64,000 nucleotides of DNA from Mycoplana dimorpha (GTDB lineage Bacteria; Pseudomonadota; Alphaproteobacteria; Rhizobiales; Rhizobiaceae), in the NCBI RefSeq assembly GCF_003046475.1, contig NZ_PZZZ01000004.1, forward strand, positions 223,195 through 287,194, in the 5' to 3' direction. The position numbers were made by a program, and so were the translations under genes. Position 1 is the first letter of the stretch. The number at the start of each line of letters is the position of its first letter. Positions 46,507 to 55,605 of the stretch are shown in pieces. The notes below the pieces were generated by a model. The model was not told the origin of the DNA, did not search any database, and was given only the letters and a program-made list of their open reading frames with translations.

Positions 46507-46624
46507 ACGCCCCGCTGACCCTTTCTGCCTCCCCTGCCGCCGCTCGCTTGTCCGGCTTGCTGAGCACTGTGCCGGTGCTCCGGGGGCGACTTGTTTCAGA
46601 CCGGCAGGCGGGTATGCTGCCCGA

Positions 46625-47908
46625 ATGGATACTGTCGAAGCATTTCAACGCCTTGGCGTCGCGTTGGCGATCGGACTCCTCGTCGGCATCGAACGCGGCT
46701 GGAAGGAACGCAGCGTTCGCGCCGGCGGTCGCACGGCAGGGATTCGCACCTTCGCCCTGGTCGGCCTGCTTGGCGGCCTGACCGGCTATCTCCAGCCCTA
46801 TTTAGGAACAGCCTTCGCGATCGCCTTGCTGCTTCTGTTCGGCGCGATCTTCACCCTCTTCAAACGCCGCGAAGCCGAGGAGGAGGAGGATTACAGCGTC
46901 ACCGGCGTCATCGCCGCCATCCTGGTGTTCGTGCTCGGCGCAGCCGCGGTCGTGGCCGATCCCCGCGTGGCGGCGGCAGCGGGCGTGGTGACCGCCGGCT
47001 TCCTCGCCGCCCGCGACCGGCTGCACGGCTTCCTGAGGCGGCTCACCTGGCTCGAACTGCGCTCCGCCCTTGTCCTCCTCGCCATGACGGTCGTGGCCCT
47101 GCCGCTGCTGCCGGATCGCCCGATCGACGCCTGGGGAGGCCTCAACCCCCGCACGCTCTGGCTGATGACGGTGATGATCGCCGCGATCTCCTACGCCGGC
47201 TACATCGCGGTGCGGGTGGCCGGCTCCGAGCGCGGCGTACTGTTCGCCGGCGCGGCGGGCGGACTGGCCTCCTCCACGGCGCTCACCGTGGCCTTCGCCA
47301 ATTTCGCGAGGAAGGCACCGGAGAGCGGCCGGCAGCTCGCCGCGGGCGCGATCCTGTCGGGCGCGCTTTCGCTTGCGCGCGTTCTCGTCCTCAGCTTCAT
47401 CCTGGCGCCTGCCCTCGCCCTTGCGCTGGCGGCATCGCTCGTGCCTGGGTTTCTGGCCATGCTCGCCGTGGTGTTCTGGACGACCCGGCATGGCGCGGAG
47501 GGGGGCAAGGCCCCCGAACTGACCATGACCAACCCGTTCGATCTCCGCGTCGTGCTGCAGTTCGGCCTGCTGCTCGGGGCGATCACCTGGGTCTCCAAGG
47601 TCCTCGTGGACACCGGTCCGACCATGCTCTACGCCGTCGCCGCGATCTCCGGAACCATGGATATCGATGCGATCACGCTTTCAACGGCTCGGCTGGCGGG
47701 CGGATCGATCTCGCTGGATACGGCGGCGACAGCCATTCTGATCGCCGTCGTCGTCAATCTCCTCACGAAAGTGGGGCTGGCGGCATCCGGAGCCGGCGCA
47801 GGCGCCTTCACTGCGCGGCTCGGCGGCGCGACGCTGTTCTGCATCGGCTGCGGCCTGGCCGGCTACCTCCTGCTCATGCCGCTCGTTCCCGCGCCGGCAC
47901 CCGCCTGA
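46625..47908 (+). CDS. MgtC/SapB-DUF4010 family membrane protein
   Basis: A 427-residue protein. The N-terminal part is MgtC-like (LGVALAIGLLVGIERGWKER, then RTFALVGLLGGL); the rest is the DUF4010 domain with many helices (VLFAGAAGGLASSTALTVAFA, shown in part, near residue 205). About 12 membrane helices. Relatives are of unknown transport role; MgtC itself affects Mg2+ limitation and ATP synthase. The ATG at 46625 places the first helix at residue 8. Confidence 0.88.
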   Translation: MDTVEAFQRLGVALAIGLLVGIERGWKERSVRAGGRTAGIRTFALVGLLGGLTGYLQPYLGTAFAIALLLLFGAIFTLFKRREAEEEEDYSVTGVIAAILVFVLGAAAVVADPRVAAAAGVVTAGFLAARDRLHGFLRRLTWLELRSALVLLAMTVVALPLLPDRPIDAWGGLNPRTLWLMTVMIAAISYAGYIAVRVAGSERGVLFAGAAGGLASSTALTVAFANFARKAPESGRQLAAGAILSGALSLARVLVLSFILAPALALALAASLVPGFLAMLAVVFWTTRHGAEGGKAPELTMTNPFDLRVVLQFGLLLGAITWVSKVLVDTGPTMLYAVAAISGTMDIDAITLSTARLAGGSISLDTAATAILIAVVVNLLTKVGLAASGAGAGAFTARLGGATLFCIGCGLAGYLLLMPLVPAPAPA

Positions 47909-48021
47909 ACCGCTGCCCGAGCCGCAGCCTCGGCCACGCAGCGACACCCGAGGCCGGCGGCAGCACTTCCGCCGAGCCCCGCTTTCCGATACATCACCAC
48001 GGATAAAGAGGAGAACCCAGC

Positions 48022-48894
48022 ATGGCAAAAGTCGCGTTCATCGGTCTCGGCGTCATGGGCTACCCCATGGCCGGCCATCTCAAGGTCAAGGGCGGCCATG
48101 ACGTCACCGTCTACAACCGGACCTTCGCCAAAGCCGAGAAATGGACCGAACAGTTCGGCGGCAAGGCCGCGAGCACGCCCGCGGCGGCCGCCGAGGGCGC
48201 CGACTATGTCTTCGTCTGCGTCGGCAACGACGACGATCTGCGCTCGGTCACCACGGCCGAAGACGGCGCGCTGGCGGGCATGAAGGCGGGCGCGATCCTG
48301 ATCGACAACACCACCGCCTCTGCCGAAGTGGCCCGCGAACTTTACGAAGCGGCACGGGCCCGCGGCTGCGCCTTCCTCGACGCCCCGGTCTCCGGCGGCC
48401 AGGCCGGTGCCGAGAACGGCGTGCTTACCGTCATGTGCGGCGGCGACCAGGAGACCTTCGACAAGGCCAGGCCGGTCATCGACGCCTATGCCCGCATGGT
48501 CGGCCTGATGGGCCCGGCCGGGTCGGGGCAACTGACCAAGATGATCAACCAGATCTGCATCGCCGGCCTCGTCCAGGGGCTTGCCGAGGGCATCCATTTC
48601 GGCAAGCGGGCCGGGCTCGACATCGAGAAGGTGGTCGAGGTGATCTCCAAGGGGGCGGCCGGCTCCTGGCAGATGGAGAACCGCCACAAGACGATGAACG
48701 AAGGCAAGTACGACTTCGGCTTTGCCGTCGACTGGATGCGCAAGGATCTCGGCATCGTTCTGGCGGAAGCCCGCCGCAACGGCGCCAAGCTGCCGATCAC
48801 CGCCCTGGTCGATCAGTTCTACGGCGACGTGCAGGAGATGGGCGGCAACCGCTGGGATACGTCCTCGCTGCTGGCGCGGCTGGATCGGAAGTAA
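48022..48894 (+). CDS. NAD(P)-dependent oxidoreductase, 3-hydroxyisobutyrate dehydrogenase family
   Basis: A 290-residue beta-hydroxyacid dehydrogenase. The nucleotide-binding VAFIGLGVMGYPMAGHL is at residue 4, the substrate-binding DAPVSGGQAGAENG near 122 and the catalytic lysine in GSGQLTKMINQ near 172. Candidate substrates are 3-hydroxyisobutyrate, tartronate semialdehyde, glyoxylate or succinic semialdehyde; context does not decide. AGAGGAG lies upstream of the ATG. Followed by a long perfect inverted repeat. Confidence 0.92.
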   Translation: MAKVAFIGLGVMGYPMAGHLKVKGGHDVTVYNRTFAKAEKWTEQFGGKAASTPAAAAEGADYVFVCVGNDDDLRSVTTAEDGALAGMKAGAILIDNTTASAEVARELYEAARARGCAFLDAPVSGGQAGAENGVLTVMCGGDQETFDKARPVIDAYARMVGLMGPAGSGQLTKMINQICIAGLVQGLAEGIHFGKRAGLDIEKVVEVISKGAAGSWQMENRHKTMNEGKYDFGFAVDWMRKDLGIVLAEARRNGAKLPITALVDQFYGDVQEMGGNRWDTSSLLARLDRK

Positions 48895-48900
48895 ATTCTA

Positions 48901-48938
48901 GAGCAGATCGCCTGACACAAATCTCAGGCGATCTGCTC
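48901..48938. repeat. Perfect 15-bp inverted repeat
   Basis: GAGCAGATCGCCTGA (48901-48915) and its exact complement (48924-48938) flank an 8-nt AT-rich loop, 7 bp after the dehydrogenase stop. Terminator-like in position but without a T-run on either strand. Confidence 0.8.
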
Positions 48939-49104
48939 CATGCCTTGGCCCGGACGCCGTTGCGGGCTTTCGGGTGACATCCTCAGCCTGGAAAGAATGT
49001 CTCGCCCAACCAACTTCGGGTCCGGCCGACATCGCCGCCATGGAACGCGCGCCCACGACTGCACTCCAGTTCAGATCGGCCGTCAAAGCCGGATCCGGCC
49101 GGCG

Positions 49105-49590
49105 TCAGTCGTCGGCCGACTTGCTGTCCACCATCATGTAGTCGAGCGGCAGCTCGGTGGTGTACTTGATCTGCTCCATGGCGAAGCTGGAGGAGACGTC
49201 GCGGATCTCGATCCGCGCGATCAGCCGCTTGTAGAAGGCATCGTAGGCGGCGATGTCGGGCACCACCACGCGCAGGAGATAGTCGACGTCGCCACTCATC
49301 CGGTAGAACTCGACCACCTCGGGGAAATCCACCACCACTTCCGAGAAGCGCTTCAGCCATTCGATCGAGTGCGAATTCGTTCGGATCGAGACGAAGACGT
49401 TCACCTTGGTGTTGATCTTGACGGGGTCGAGCAGCGCGACGCGGCGGCGGATGACGCCGTCTTCCTCCATCTTCTGGATGCGCCGCCAGCACGGCGTCGT
49501 CGACAGGCCGACCTTCTTTGCAAGATCCGCCACGGCAAGGGTGGAGTCCTCCTGCAGCAGCCGAAGTATCTTGCGGTCGAGGCGATCCAT
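49105..49590 (-). CDS. Lrp/AsnC family transcriptional regulator
   Basis: A 161-residue regulator. The N-terminal winged helix-turn-helix is MDRLDRKILRLLQED to VGLSTTPCWRRIQKMEEDG, and the C-terminal RAM domain binds an amino acid effector (MSGDVDYLLRVVVPD near 105). ATG at 49590 has GGGAG upstream at about 8 nt. Neighbours are unrelated: a convergent dehydrogenase and a UDG 158 bp upstream, so the regulon is not evident. Confidence 0.93.
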   Translation of the reverse strand: MDRLDRKILRLLQEDSTLAVADLAKKVGLSTTPCWRRIQKMEEDGVIRRRVALLDPVKINTKVNVFVSIRTNSHSIEWLKRFSEVVVDFPEVVEFYRMSGDVDYLLRVVVPDIAAYDAFYKRLIARIEIRDVSSSFAMEQIKYTTELPLDYMMVDSKSADD

Positions 49591-49748
49591 GTAAATTCTC
49601 CCTGTCGCGCCGCCCTGCCCCTTGGGCCGGTGCGGCGGCAATCCTCACGGCGCACCGCGCGGAGACCGCAACCGGCCACCGGCATTGATGCCCTTTGAAA
49701 CGAATTTCCTATTAGGACGACTCTCGTGGCGAAATAAAGAACATCATT

Positions 49749-50402
49749 TCAGCCGAGGCGGGTTTTCACCTGCTTTCGCAACTCCGGAAGCAGGTCCTCC
49801 GCAAACCATGGGTTGCGCTTCAGCCAGCCGGTGTTGCGCCAGCTCGGATGCGGCAGCGGCAGCACCGCCGGTCCGTCGTTGCGCGACAGGAAACGCCGCC
49901 ACGCCGCCACGGTCTCCGTCATGGTTTTCTCGCGCAAGGCGCCCAGATGCCAGGCCTGCGCATACTGGCCGACCGCCAGCACCAGCTCGATCTGCGGCAT
50001 GGCGGCCATCACCTTGTCCCGCCAGCGCGGCGCGCATTCGCGCCGCGGCGGCAGGTCGCCGCCATTGGCGTCGTAGCCGGGGAAGCAGAACCCCATCGGC
50101 ACGATCGCGAACAGGTCACGGTCGTAGAACTGCTCGCGGCTGACCTGCAGCCAGTCGCGCAGCCGGTCCCCGGAGGCGTCGTTGAACGGAAGCCCGGTCT
50201 GATGCACCCGCAGGCCCGGGGCCTGCCCGGCGATCAGGATGCGCGCCTTGTCCGACAGCACCGTCACCGGCCGCGGCTCGTGCGGCAGGCAAAAGGCCGA
50301 CCCACCGGCCGGGGCGTCGCGGCAGAGGCGGCATGCGGCGATCGCGGCCGCCAGCGCGGCGGTCTCCGGCGGTCGTCCCTGTCCGTCGTCCTGGCCCGCC
50401 AT
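49749..50402 (-). CDS. Uracil-DNA glycosylase family protein
   Basis: A 217-residue protein of the UDG superfamily. Motif A reads LIAGQAPGLRVHQTGLPFNDASGD (shown in part: GQAPG), and the late motif is PLPHPSWRNT. An N-terminal CRLC pair and further Cys suggest relation to families 4/5, although the four-cysteine iron-sulfur pattern is not complete. It is often annotated simply as UDG family. Start: ATG 50402 with AGAGG 7 nt upstream; ATG 50408 is too close to that site. Confidence 0.85.
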   Translation of the reverse strand: MAGQDDGQGRPPETAALAAAIAACRLCRDAPAGGSAFCLPHEPRPVTVLSDKARILIAGQAPGLRVHQTGLPFNDASGDRLRDWLQVSREQFYDRDLFAIVPMGFCFPGYDANGGDLPPRRECAPRWRDKVMAAMPQIELVLAVGQYAQAWHLGALREKTMTETVAAWRRFLSRNDGPAVLPLPHPSWRNTGWLKRNPWFAEDLLPELRKQVKTRLG

Positions 50403-50418
50403 CGTCATGCCTCTCACG

Positions 50419-51006
50419 TCATTGCAGGCCGATCGCCCGCAGCACCATCGCCAGGATGCCACCGACCACCTCGTGCGGCTCTTCCTGCGGCCGGCCGTGC
50501 TGCTGCCGCCACTCCTGCGGCCGTTCGAAGCTGCTACCCCAGAGGCCCTTGCGCTCCGCCCGCGCCAGCGCTTCCGCATCCTCATAGTCGCCGTAGGAAA
50601 CCGCAAGCCCTTCGCGCACCATGCGCGCGCCAAGGTCCTCGCCGCCGACGCGGCAGCGCGCCAATGTCCTGTTGTAGCGGTCGGTGCCGATGAGGGTGCA
50701 GGCGATCGCCCCTTGCCGCAGGAGTTCCGCCAGCCGCGCGCGGGCCGCCGCGCCGCACTGCCATTCCGCCCCGTCCCTGCGGCAGGGCTGCGTCAGTTCC
50801 GGTGCATCCATGCCCGACAGCCGGATGCGCAGGCCGTTCATCGTCAGCGTGTCGCCGTCGGCCGCCCGGGCCGTGCCCCCGAGAACCTCGGAACCGGCGT
50901 GCTGCTCGAGCCGCGCGGCAATCAATGCCATCAGCATCAGGATGGCGACCGCGACCACCAGGTCGCGCCTCTTCATGCCACTGCGCGCCAAACTATCCTC
51001 AATCAT
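50419..51006 (-). CDS. Membrane-anchored thermonuclease (SNase-like) family protein
   Basis: A 195-residue protein with an N-terminal hydrophobic segment (LVVAVAILMLMALIA) and a staphylococcal-nuclease-like OB domain: ADGDTLTMNGLRIRLSGMDAPE near residue 50, DRYNRTLARCRVGG near 108 and GARMVREGLAVSYG. The Ca-binding and Arg catalytic positions look kept, so Ca2+-dependent nuclease activity outside the cytoplasm is plausible. Start may be 51006 or the ATG at 50976; neither has a clear ribosome site. It ends 17 bp before the UDG gene. Confidence 0.85.
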   Translation of the reverse strand: MIEDSLARSGMKRRDLVVAVAILMLMALIAARLEQHAGSEVLGGTARAADGDTLTMNGLRIRLSGMDAPELTQPCRRDGAEWQCGAAARARLAELLRQGAIACTLIGTDRYNRTLARCRVGGEDLGARMVREGLAVSYGDYEDAEALARAERKGLWGSSFERPQEWRQQHGRPQEEPHEVVGGILAMVLRAIGLQ

Positions 51007-51141
51007 TCGATGTATCCGAAGCGGGTGCGCCTCGGACCGGCGTTCATGCCGTGTGGTGCGCCGCGCATAATGGCGAAACCCTTTGCAAATTCCTAACGCC
51101 CGGCAGCATCTTTTTAAGAAATTGCCTCTACACTCCGGCGC

Positions 51142-52701
51142 GTGATCACAACCGCAAGACAACCCATGGGTACCGGGGCCACCACCACGACCGACAAGAA
51201 CATCGTCGACCGATCGCGCAGCCACCGCAACCGGGCTGTTTCGCGCGCCGTCCGCGTCACCCGCGAGCGCCTGCAATCGGCCGCCGGAGCCCCGCCGGTG
51301 TTCGAGCGCGAGATGCTGTTGCTCTACATCGACGCCGTGCTGAGCGGCGCGCTTGCGATGCCGGTGCTGATCTTCGCGCTGGTCGGCATCGGCACCCATT
51401 TCAGCCGCGATTCCACCTACGTCATGTGGGGTGTGATGGCGCTGAGCATGCACGCCATCGGGCTGCTGCTGGCCCGCCACGTGCGCTCGAAGGGACTTGC
51501 GCCGGAAGAACTGCAACGCTGGCGGCGCCTGCTTCTGGCCACCCAGTTGCTGATGGGCGCCGCATGGGCCGTCTTCGCCCTGCAGGAATGCGACCCCTGC
51601 ACCGGCAACGCCTTCGCCTTCTACAAGGGAACCGCGCTGCTCGTCGCCCTTTGCGTCACGACGATGACCGCGCTGATGCTGCGCCACGCCGTCCTCTGCG
51701 CCTTCCTCCCGACCGTGGCGGCCCTCGCCGTATATGCCGTCGTCACCCCCGAGCCGATGATCGTCGGCATGACGGCGATCCTCTCGGTCGCACTGGTCTT
51801 TCTGTCCATCCTCACCGGCCGGCTCCGCCGCACCAGCACGCAACTTTTGTCCTTCCAGTCCGAGAAGGACGACCTGATCGTCGAACTGGAGGTGGCGAAG
51901 TCGATGTCGGACGAGGCCCGCCGCCGGGCCGAGGAGGCCAACCTCGCCAAGTCCCGCTTCCTCGCCTCGATGTCGCACGAGCTGCGCACGCCGCTGAACG
52001 CCATCCTCGGCTTTTCCGAGGTCATGTCCACCGAGGTGCTCGGCCCGCTCGACAACCCGATCTACAAGGAATACACCGCCGACATCCACAATTCCGGCAA
52101 GCACCTGCTCAATCTCATCAACGAGATCCTCGACCTTTCGCGGATCGAGGCCGGGCGCTACGAATTGACGGAAGAGGCGATCCGGCTCGTCGACATCTGC
52201 GAGGACTGCATCGGCATGGTGCAGCTGCGCGCCCAGGCCAAGAACATCTCCATCACCGAACAGTTCGAGACCGGCATGCCCGATGTCTGGGCCGACGAGA
52301 AGGCGATGCGGCAGGTGGTGCTCAACCTGCTCTCGAATGCGGTGAAGTTCACCCCGCAAGGCGGTGAGATCACCATGCGGGTCGGCTGGACCGCCGGCGG
52401 CGGCCAGTATGTCGCCATCCGCGACAATGGTCCGGGCATTCCCGAGGAAGAGATGCCGGTCGTGCTGTCGGCCTTCGGCCAGGGCGCCATCGCCATCAAG
52501 AGCGCCGAACAGGGCACCGGCCTCGGCCTGCCGATCGTCCAGGCGATCCTTGCCAAGCACAATGGCGAGTTCATCCTGAAGTCGAAGCTGCGCGAAGGCA
52601 CCGAGGCCATCGCCATCCTCCCGGCCAAGCGGGTGCTGCAAAGCCTGCCGCCGGTCGAATCGATCAAGACGGTCGCCCCCCGCCGCCGCAGCTTCGCCTG
52701 A
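51142..52701 (+). CDS. Membrane histidine kinase of the DivJ/PleC/PdhS type
   Basis: A 519-residue sensor kinase. Six or so helices span about 55-225, then a short coiled coil, then a HisKA domain with MSHELRTPLNAILGFSE (phospho-acceptor His279) and the LGPL...SGKHLLNLINEILDLSR extension typical of DivJ/PleC relatives that act on DivK. The ATPase domain shows VVLNLLSNAVKFTPQGG, DNGPGIP and GTGLGLPIV. No response regulator is adjacent. The start could be GTG 51142 or ATG 51166; neither has a strong site. Confidence 0.85.
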   Translation: MITTARQPMGTGATTTTDKNIVDRSRSHRNRAVSRAVRVTRERLQSAAGAPPVFEREMLLLYIDAVLSGALAMPVLIFALVGIGTHFSRDSTYVMWGVMALSMHAIGLLLARHVRSKGLAPEELQRWRRLLLATQLLMGAAWAVFALQECDPCTGNAFAFYKGTALLVALCVTTMTALMLRHAVLCAFLPTVAALAVYAVVTPEPMIVGMTAILSVALVFLSILTGRLRRTSTQLLSFQSEKDDLIVELEVAKSMSDEARRRAEEANLAKSRFLASMSHELRTPLNAILGFSEVMSTEVLGPLDNPIYKEYTADIHNSGKHLLNLINEILDLSRIEAGRYELTEEAIRLVDICEDCIGMVQLRAQAKNISITEQFETGMPDVWADEKAMRQVVLNLLSNAVKFTPQGGEITMRVGWTAGGGQYVAIRDNGPGIPEEEMPVVLSAFGQGAIAIKSAEQGTGLGLPIVQAILAKHNGEFILKSKLREGTEAIAILPAKRVLQSLPPVESIKTVAPRRRSFA

Positions 52702-52718
52702 GGGGTGGCCGGCTGCCG

Positions 52719-53822
52719 TCAGCTCACGAGCGCCAGGAACGCGGCATCGTCCTTGAAGTCCTGCAGGTCATTGTCGTAGGAGCCGGGATTGGAGAGCGCC
52801 TTAAGCCGCGCTTTGTAGGCCGGATCGAGGTTGACGGCGTTGCGGACGCAGGTCAGGACGCTGTTCGATGTTTCGCTCAGCTGCTTTTGCCGTTCCGGTT
52901 CCGGCAGCGACTCGCTATCCGGACTCTTCAACAACGCATGGTACTTCTGCCCGAAGGCGCAAGCCATCAGCAGCCAGTACTCCGCACTGCCGCGCGCCGA
53001 ACTGCCGCTGATCTTGTTGCCGAGGTCGATCGCCCGCTGATAGCCGCCCTCTACGTAGAGAAGGGAGCGGATGATATCGAGGCCCTGGTTGACCGAAGGA
53101 GCGGCGCCGCCCGAGACCAGCTTGACCGACGGATCCTCGCTCTCATCGCTTAACTGCGCGGCTTCCTTGATGACCGCCTCGGCGCCCTGTTCGAGCTTGG
53201 CCGTACCATCCGGCTCATCGCCCAAGATTTGCTCGACATACTGGAACAGCGGCGAGAGATAGAGCCGGGTGTAGAGGTAGAAGAAGATGAAACCGGCCAC
53301 CATTCCGAACAGGAGGATAGGCGGGCCGATGACCGGAATCGTCGCGCCGGCTGGTCCCAGATGACTGGTTTCAGTCCGCAGATAACCGGAAAAGGCGGCG
53401 AGATGGTCGTCGATCGTTCCGATCTGCGTCAGGCCGACGCCGACCAGCATGGTCGTCAGCCATTCGGAGATCCGCTCCAGATTGGAATTCGAGCGCAGGA
53501 GGCTGACCTTCCGATCCTTCCCCCTGCCTTCCTCCTCCGGCCGGCGCACTTCGTTGTCGGGCAACGGCGCCAGCGGGTCCTTTGCAAGGATCCGCGGAAC
53601 GGAAAAGAGAAAGCCGAACATGCCGCCGATGGCGGCCGAGCTGACCAGGATCAGGCCGCCAACCCCGATCGCGGCCGAAAGTCCGCTCGTCTGCGAGATG
53701 ATCAGGAACAGCAGAGCGGCAGCAACCAGCGCCAGCGCCACCTCGCCGAGAAACAGCGCCTTCCGGTTTCGATTGTGCTCCGCCCGCTCGGCGAGATTGG
53801 TTCCGAGAACAATTCCCTGCAC
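52719..53822 (-). CDS. Uncharacterised membrane protein with an NLERISEWLTTMLVGVGL motif
   Basis: A 367-residue protein with helices near 23-45, 50-75 (GGMFGFLFSVPRILAKD follows), 120-140 and 165-190, then a helical soluble C-terminal half from about 195. The block SNLERISEWLTTMLVGVGLTQIG before the third helix (shown in part) occurs in many unclassified bacterial membrane proteins. The C-terminal part (ADxxLL..YxxAIDLGNKI) is TPR-like. Start GTG 53822 is well supported: GGAGG 7 nt upstream. It converges on the kinase gene (17 bp). Function unknown. Confidence 0.8.
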   Translation of the reverse strand: MQGIVLGTNLAERAEHNRNRKALFLGEVALALVAAALLFLIISQTSGLSAAIGVGGLILVSSAAIGGMFGFLFSVPRILAKDPLAPLPDNEVRRPEEEGRGKDRKVSLLRSNSNLERISEWLTTMLVGVGLTQIGTIDDHLAAFSGYLRTETSHLGPAGATIPVIGPPILLFGMVAGFIFFYLYTRLYLSPLFQYVEQILGDEPDGTAKLEQGAEAVIKEAAQLSDESEDPSVKLVSGGAAPSVNQGLDIIRSLLYVEGGYQRAIDLGNKISGSSARGSAEYWLLMACAFGQKYHALLKSPDSESLPEPERQKQLSETSNSVLTCVRNAVNLDPAYKARLKALSNPGSYDNDLQDFKDDAAFLALVS

Positions 53823-53893
53823 GGACTGCCCTCCCCCTCTTTGCAGGAGGATACGCCCGCAGAAAATGTCAAGTCAACGTGAAATTGTCGGAA

Positions 53894-54295
53894 TCAAAAA
53901 TACAACCCGAGAGCGATCACGTACACCGCATACCCCCCGTTCGCCAGGATCAGGCAGAAGACGGCGAACGAGCCGAGATCCTTGGCGTGCTTGCCCATTT
54001 CCGAGATCTCCGGCGACACCCGGTCGACGATCTCCTCGATCGCCGTGTTGATTGCCTCGAACGCCATCATCAGCAGGAACAGGATCGCCATCGCCACGTA
54101 CTGGAAGAAGGTCGCCCCGACCAGCACGAAGACCGCCATCACCAGGCCGAAGGCGATCAGTTCGTGCCGGAAGGCCGCCTCGCCGAGCAGGCGCCGTGCC
54201 CCGCCGAGCGAGTAGCTTGCGGCGGCGAACAGATGCCGCAGCCCCGTCTGCTTCTTCACCGGTCCCCTGTCGATCCTGCCTTCAGCCATGGACAT
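53894..54295 (-). CDS. dgkA: Diacylglycerol kinase
   Basis: A 133-residue prokaryotic DgkA phosphorylating diacylglycerol in the inner membrane, salvaging lipid from periplasmic glucan synthesis. Three membrane helices follow an amphipathic N-terminus; the signature [17 protein letters not shown]...[10 protein letters not shown] near residues 82-113 is intact. ATG 54295 has GAGAAG 4-5 nt upstream; ATG 54289 is also in frame. Confidence 0.95.
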   Translation of the reverse strand: MSMAEGRIDRGPVKKQTGLRHLFAAASYSLGGARRLLGEAAFRHELIAFGLVMAVFVLVGATFFQYVAMAILFLLMMAFEAINTAIEEIVDRVSPEISEMGKHAKDLGSFAVFCLILANGGYAVYVIALGLYF

Positions 54296-54499
54296 CGTTC
54301 TTCTCTCGCTTATCCCGGTCTCGGAAGCCGGCACATGACATGATGCCAGCAAAGCACAAAAAAACCATTGCGGGCGGCATCGGCCCCGTATCGGGGCTAG
54401 ATGGCGGAAACATGGCCGCAAATCGAGCAACGCAGACAAGCGTGCCTGCGCGCACCCGCCCGCATCTGCGGCCCCTGCCGTGCCCGTGAAGGGCCGGCC

Positions 54500-55516
54500 T
54501 TAGTCCTTGTTGCTGACGCCGGCCTGGGCGAAGGTCGCCATGCCGGAATGGCAGGCGGCCGCCGCCTTGACGATGCCCGCGGCAAGCGCCGCCCCCGTCC
54601 CCTCGCCGAGCCGCATGCCGAGCGCCAGAAGCGGCGTCTTGCCCAGCTTGTCGATGGCCGCCATATGCCCCGGCTCGGCCGAGACGTGGCCGATCAGGCA
54701 GTGGTCGAGCGCAGACGGATTGGCCGCCCTCAGGATCGCTCCGGCGCAGGTCGCGACATAGCCGTCGAGGATCACCGGAATCTTCTGCATGCGCGCGGCA
54801 AGGATCGCCCCTGCCATCGCGGCGACCTCGCGCCCGCCGAGCCGACGCAGCACCTCGAGCGGATCGGAGAGGTGGCTGCGATGCAGCTCCACCGCCTTCT
54901 CGACGGCTGCGATCTTGCGGGCGAGCACCTCGCCCTGCGAGCCGGTGCCCGGCCCGACCCATTCCGCCGCCGTGCCGCCGTAGAGGGCGAGATTGATCGC
55001 CGCGGCGATCGTCGTGTTGCCGATCCCCATTTCGCCGATGCAGAGCAGGTCCGTGCCGCCGGCCACCGCCTCCATGCCGAACGCCATGGTGGCGGCGCAG
55101 TCGCGCTCGGAAAGCGCCGCCTCTTCGGTGATGTCGCCGGTCGGATAGTCGAGCGCCAGGTCGAACACCTTCAGCCCGAGATCGTAGGCGACGCAGATCT
55201 GGTTGATCGCCGCCCCGCCGGCGGCAAAGTTCTCCACCATCTGCGCGGTGACGGATGGCGGATAGGGGGTGATGCCGTGCTTCGTCACGCCGTGATTGCC
55301 GGCGAACACCGCCACCAGCGGCCGGGTAACCGCCGGCGGCCGGCCGGTCCAGGCGGCCAGCCAGAAGGCGATCTCCTCGAGCCGGCCGAGCGCACCGGCC
55401 GGCTTGGTCAGCTGCGCGTCGCGTTCGCGCGCCTTGACCAGCGCCGCCGAATCCGGGCCCGGCAGATTGCGCAGCAATTCACGGAAATCATCGAAGGGCA
55501 GGCCGCTGGCACTCAT
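54500..55516 (-). CDS. cobT: Nicotinate-nucleotide-dimethylbenzimidazole phosphoribosyltransferase
   Basis: A 338-residue enzyme activating the lower ligand of cobalamin (5,6-dimethylbenzimidazole to alpha-ribazole phosphate). VAVFAGNHGVTKHGIT near residue 75, EMGIGNTTIAAA near 170, GTGSQGEVLARK near 200 and GMRLGEGTGAALA near 305 (catalytic Glu) are conserved. ATG 55516 has AAGGA about 10 nt upstream. The gene is divergent from cobS across 217 bp. The same protein is called CobU in Pseudomonas naming. Confidence 0.96.
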   Translation of the reverse strand: MSASGLPFDDFRELLRNLPGPDSAALVKARERDAQLTKPAGALGRLEEIAFWLAAWTGRPPAVTRPLVAVFAGNHGVTKHGITPYPPSVTAQMVENFAAGGAAINQICVAYDLGLKVFDLALDYPTGDITEEAALSERDCAATMAFGMEAVAGGTDLLCIGEMGIGNTTIAAAINLALYGGTAAEWVGPGTGSQGEVLARKIAAVEKAVELHRSHLSDPLEVLRRLGGREVAAMAGAILAARMQKIPVILDGYVATCAGAILRAANPSALDHCLIGHVSAEPGHMAAIDKLGKTPLLALGMRLGEGTGAALAAGIVKAAAACHSGMATFAQAGVSNKD

Positions 55517-55593
55517 CTTGGGGAATTCCTTGTTTTCAGCTTCCAAAGCAGGAGAGGATGCCTCCTATTAGAGATCGGTAACCAGTCCGACAA

Positions 55594-55605
55594 CCGCAAT
55601 TGCGG
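55594..55605. promoter_or_regulatory. Palindrome CCGCAATTGCGG between cobT and cobS
   Basis: A perfect 12-bp palindrome, with partly symmetrical flanks (GACAA...TTGTC), midway between the divergent cob genes. It could be an operator or only chance; no B12 riboswitch signature was found in the same gap. Confidence 0.3.
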
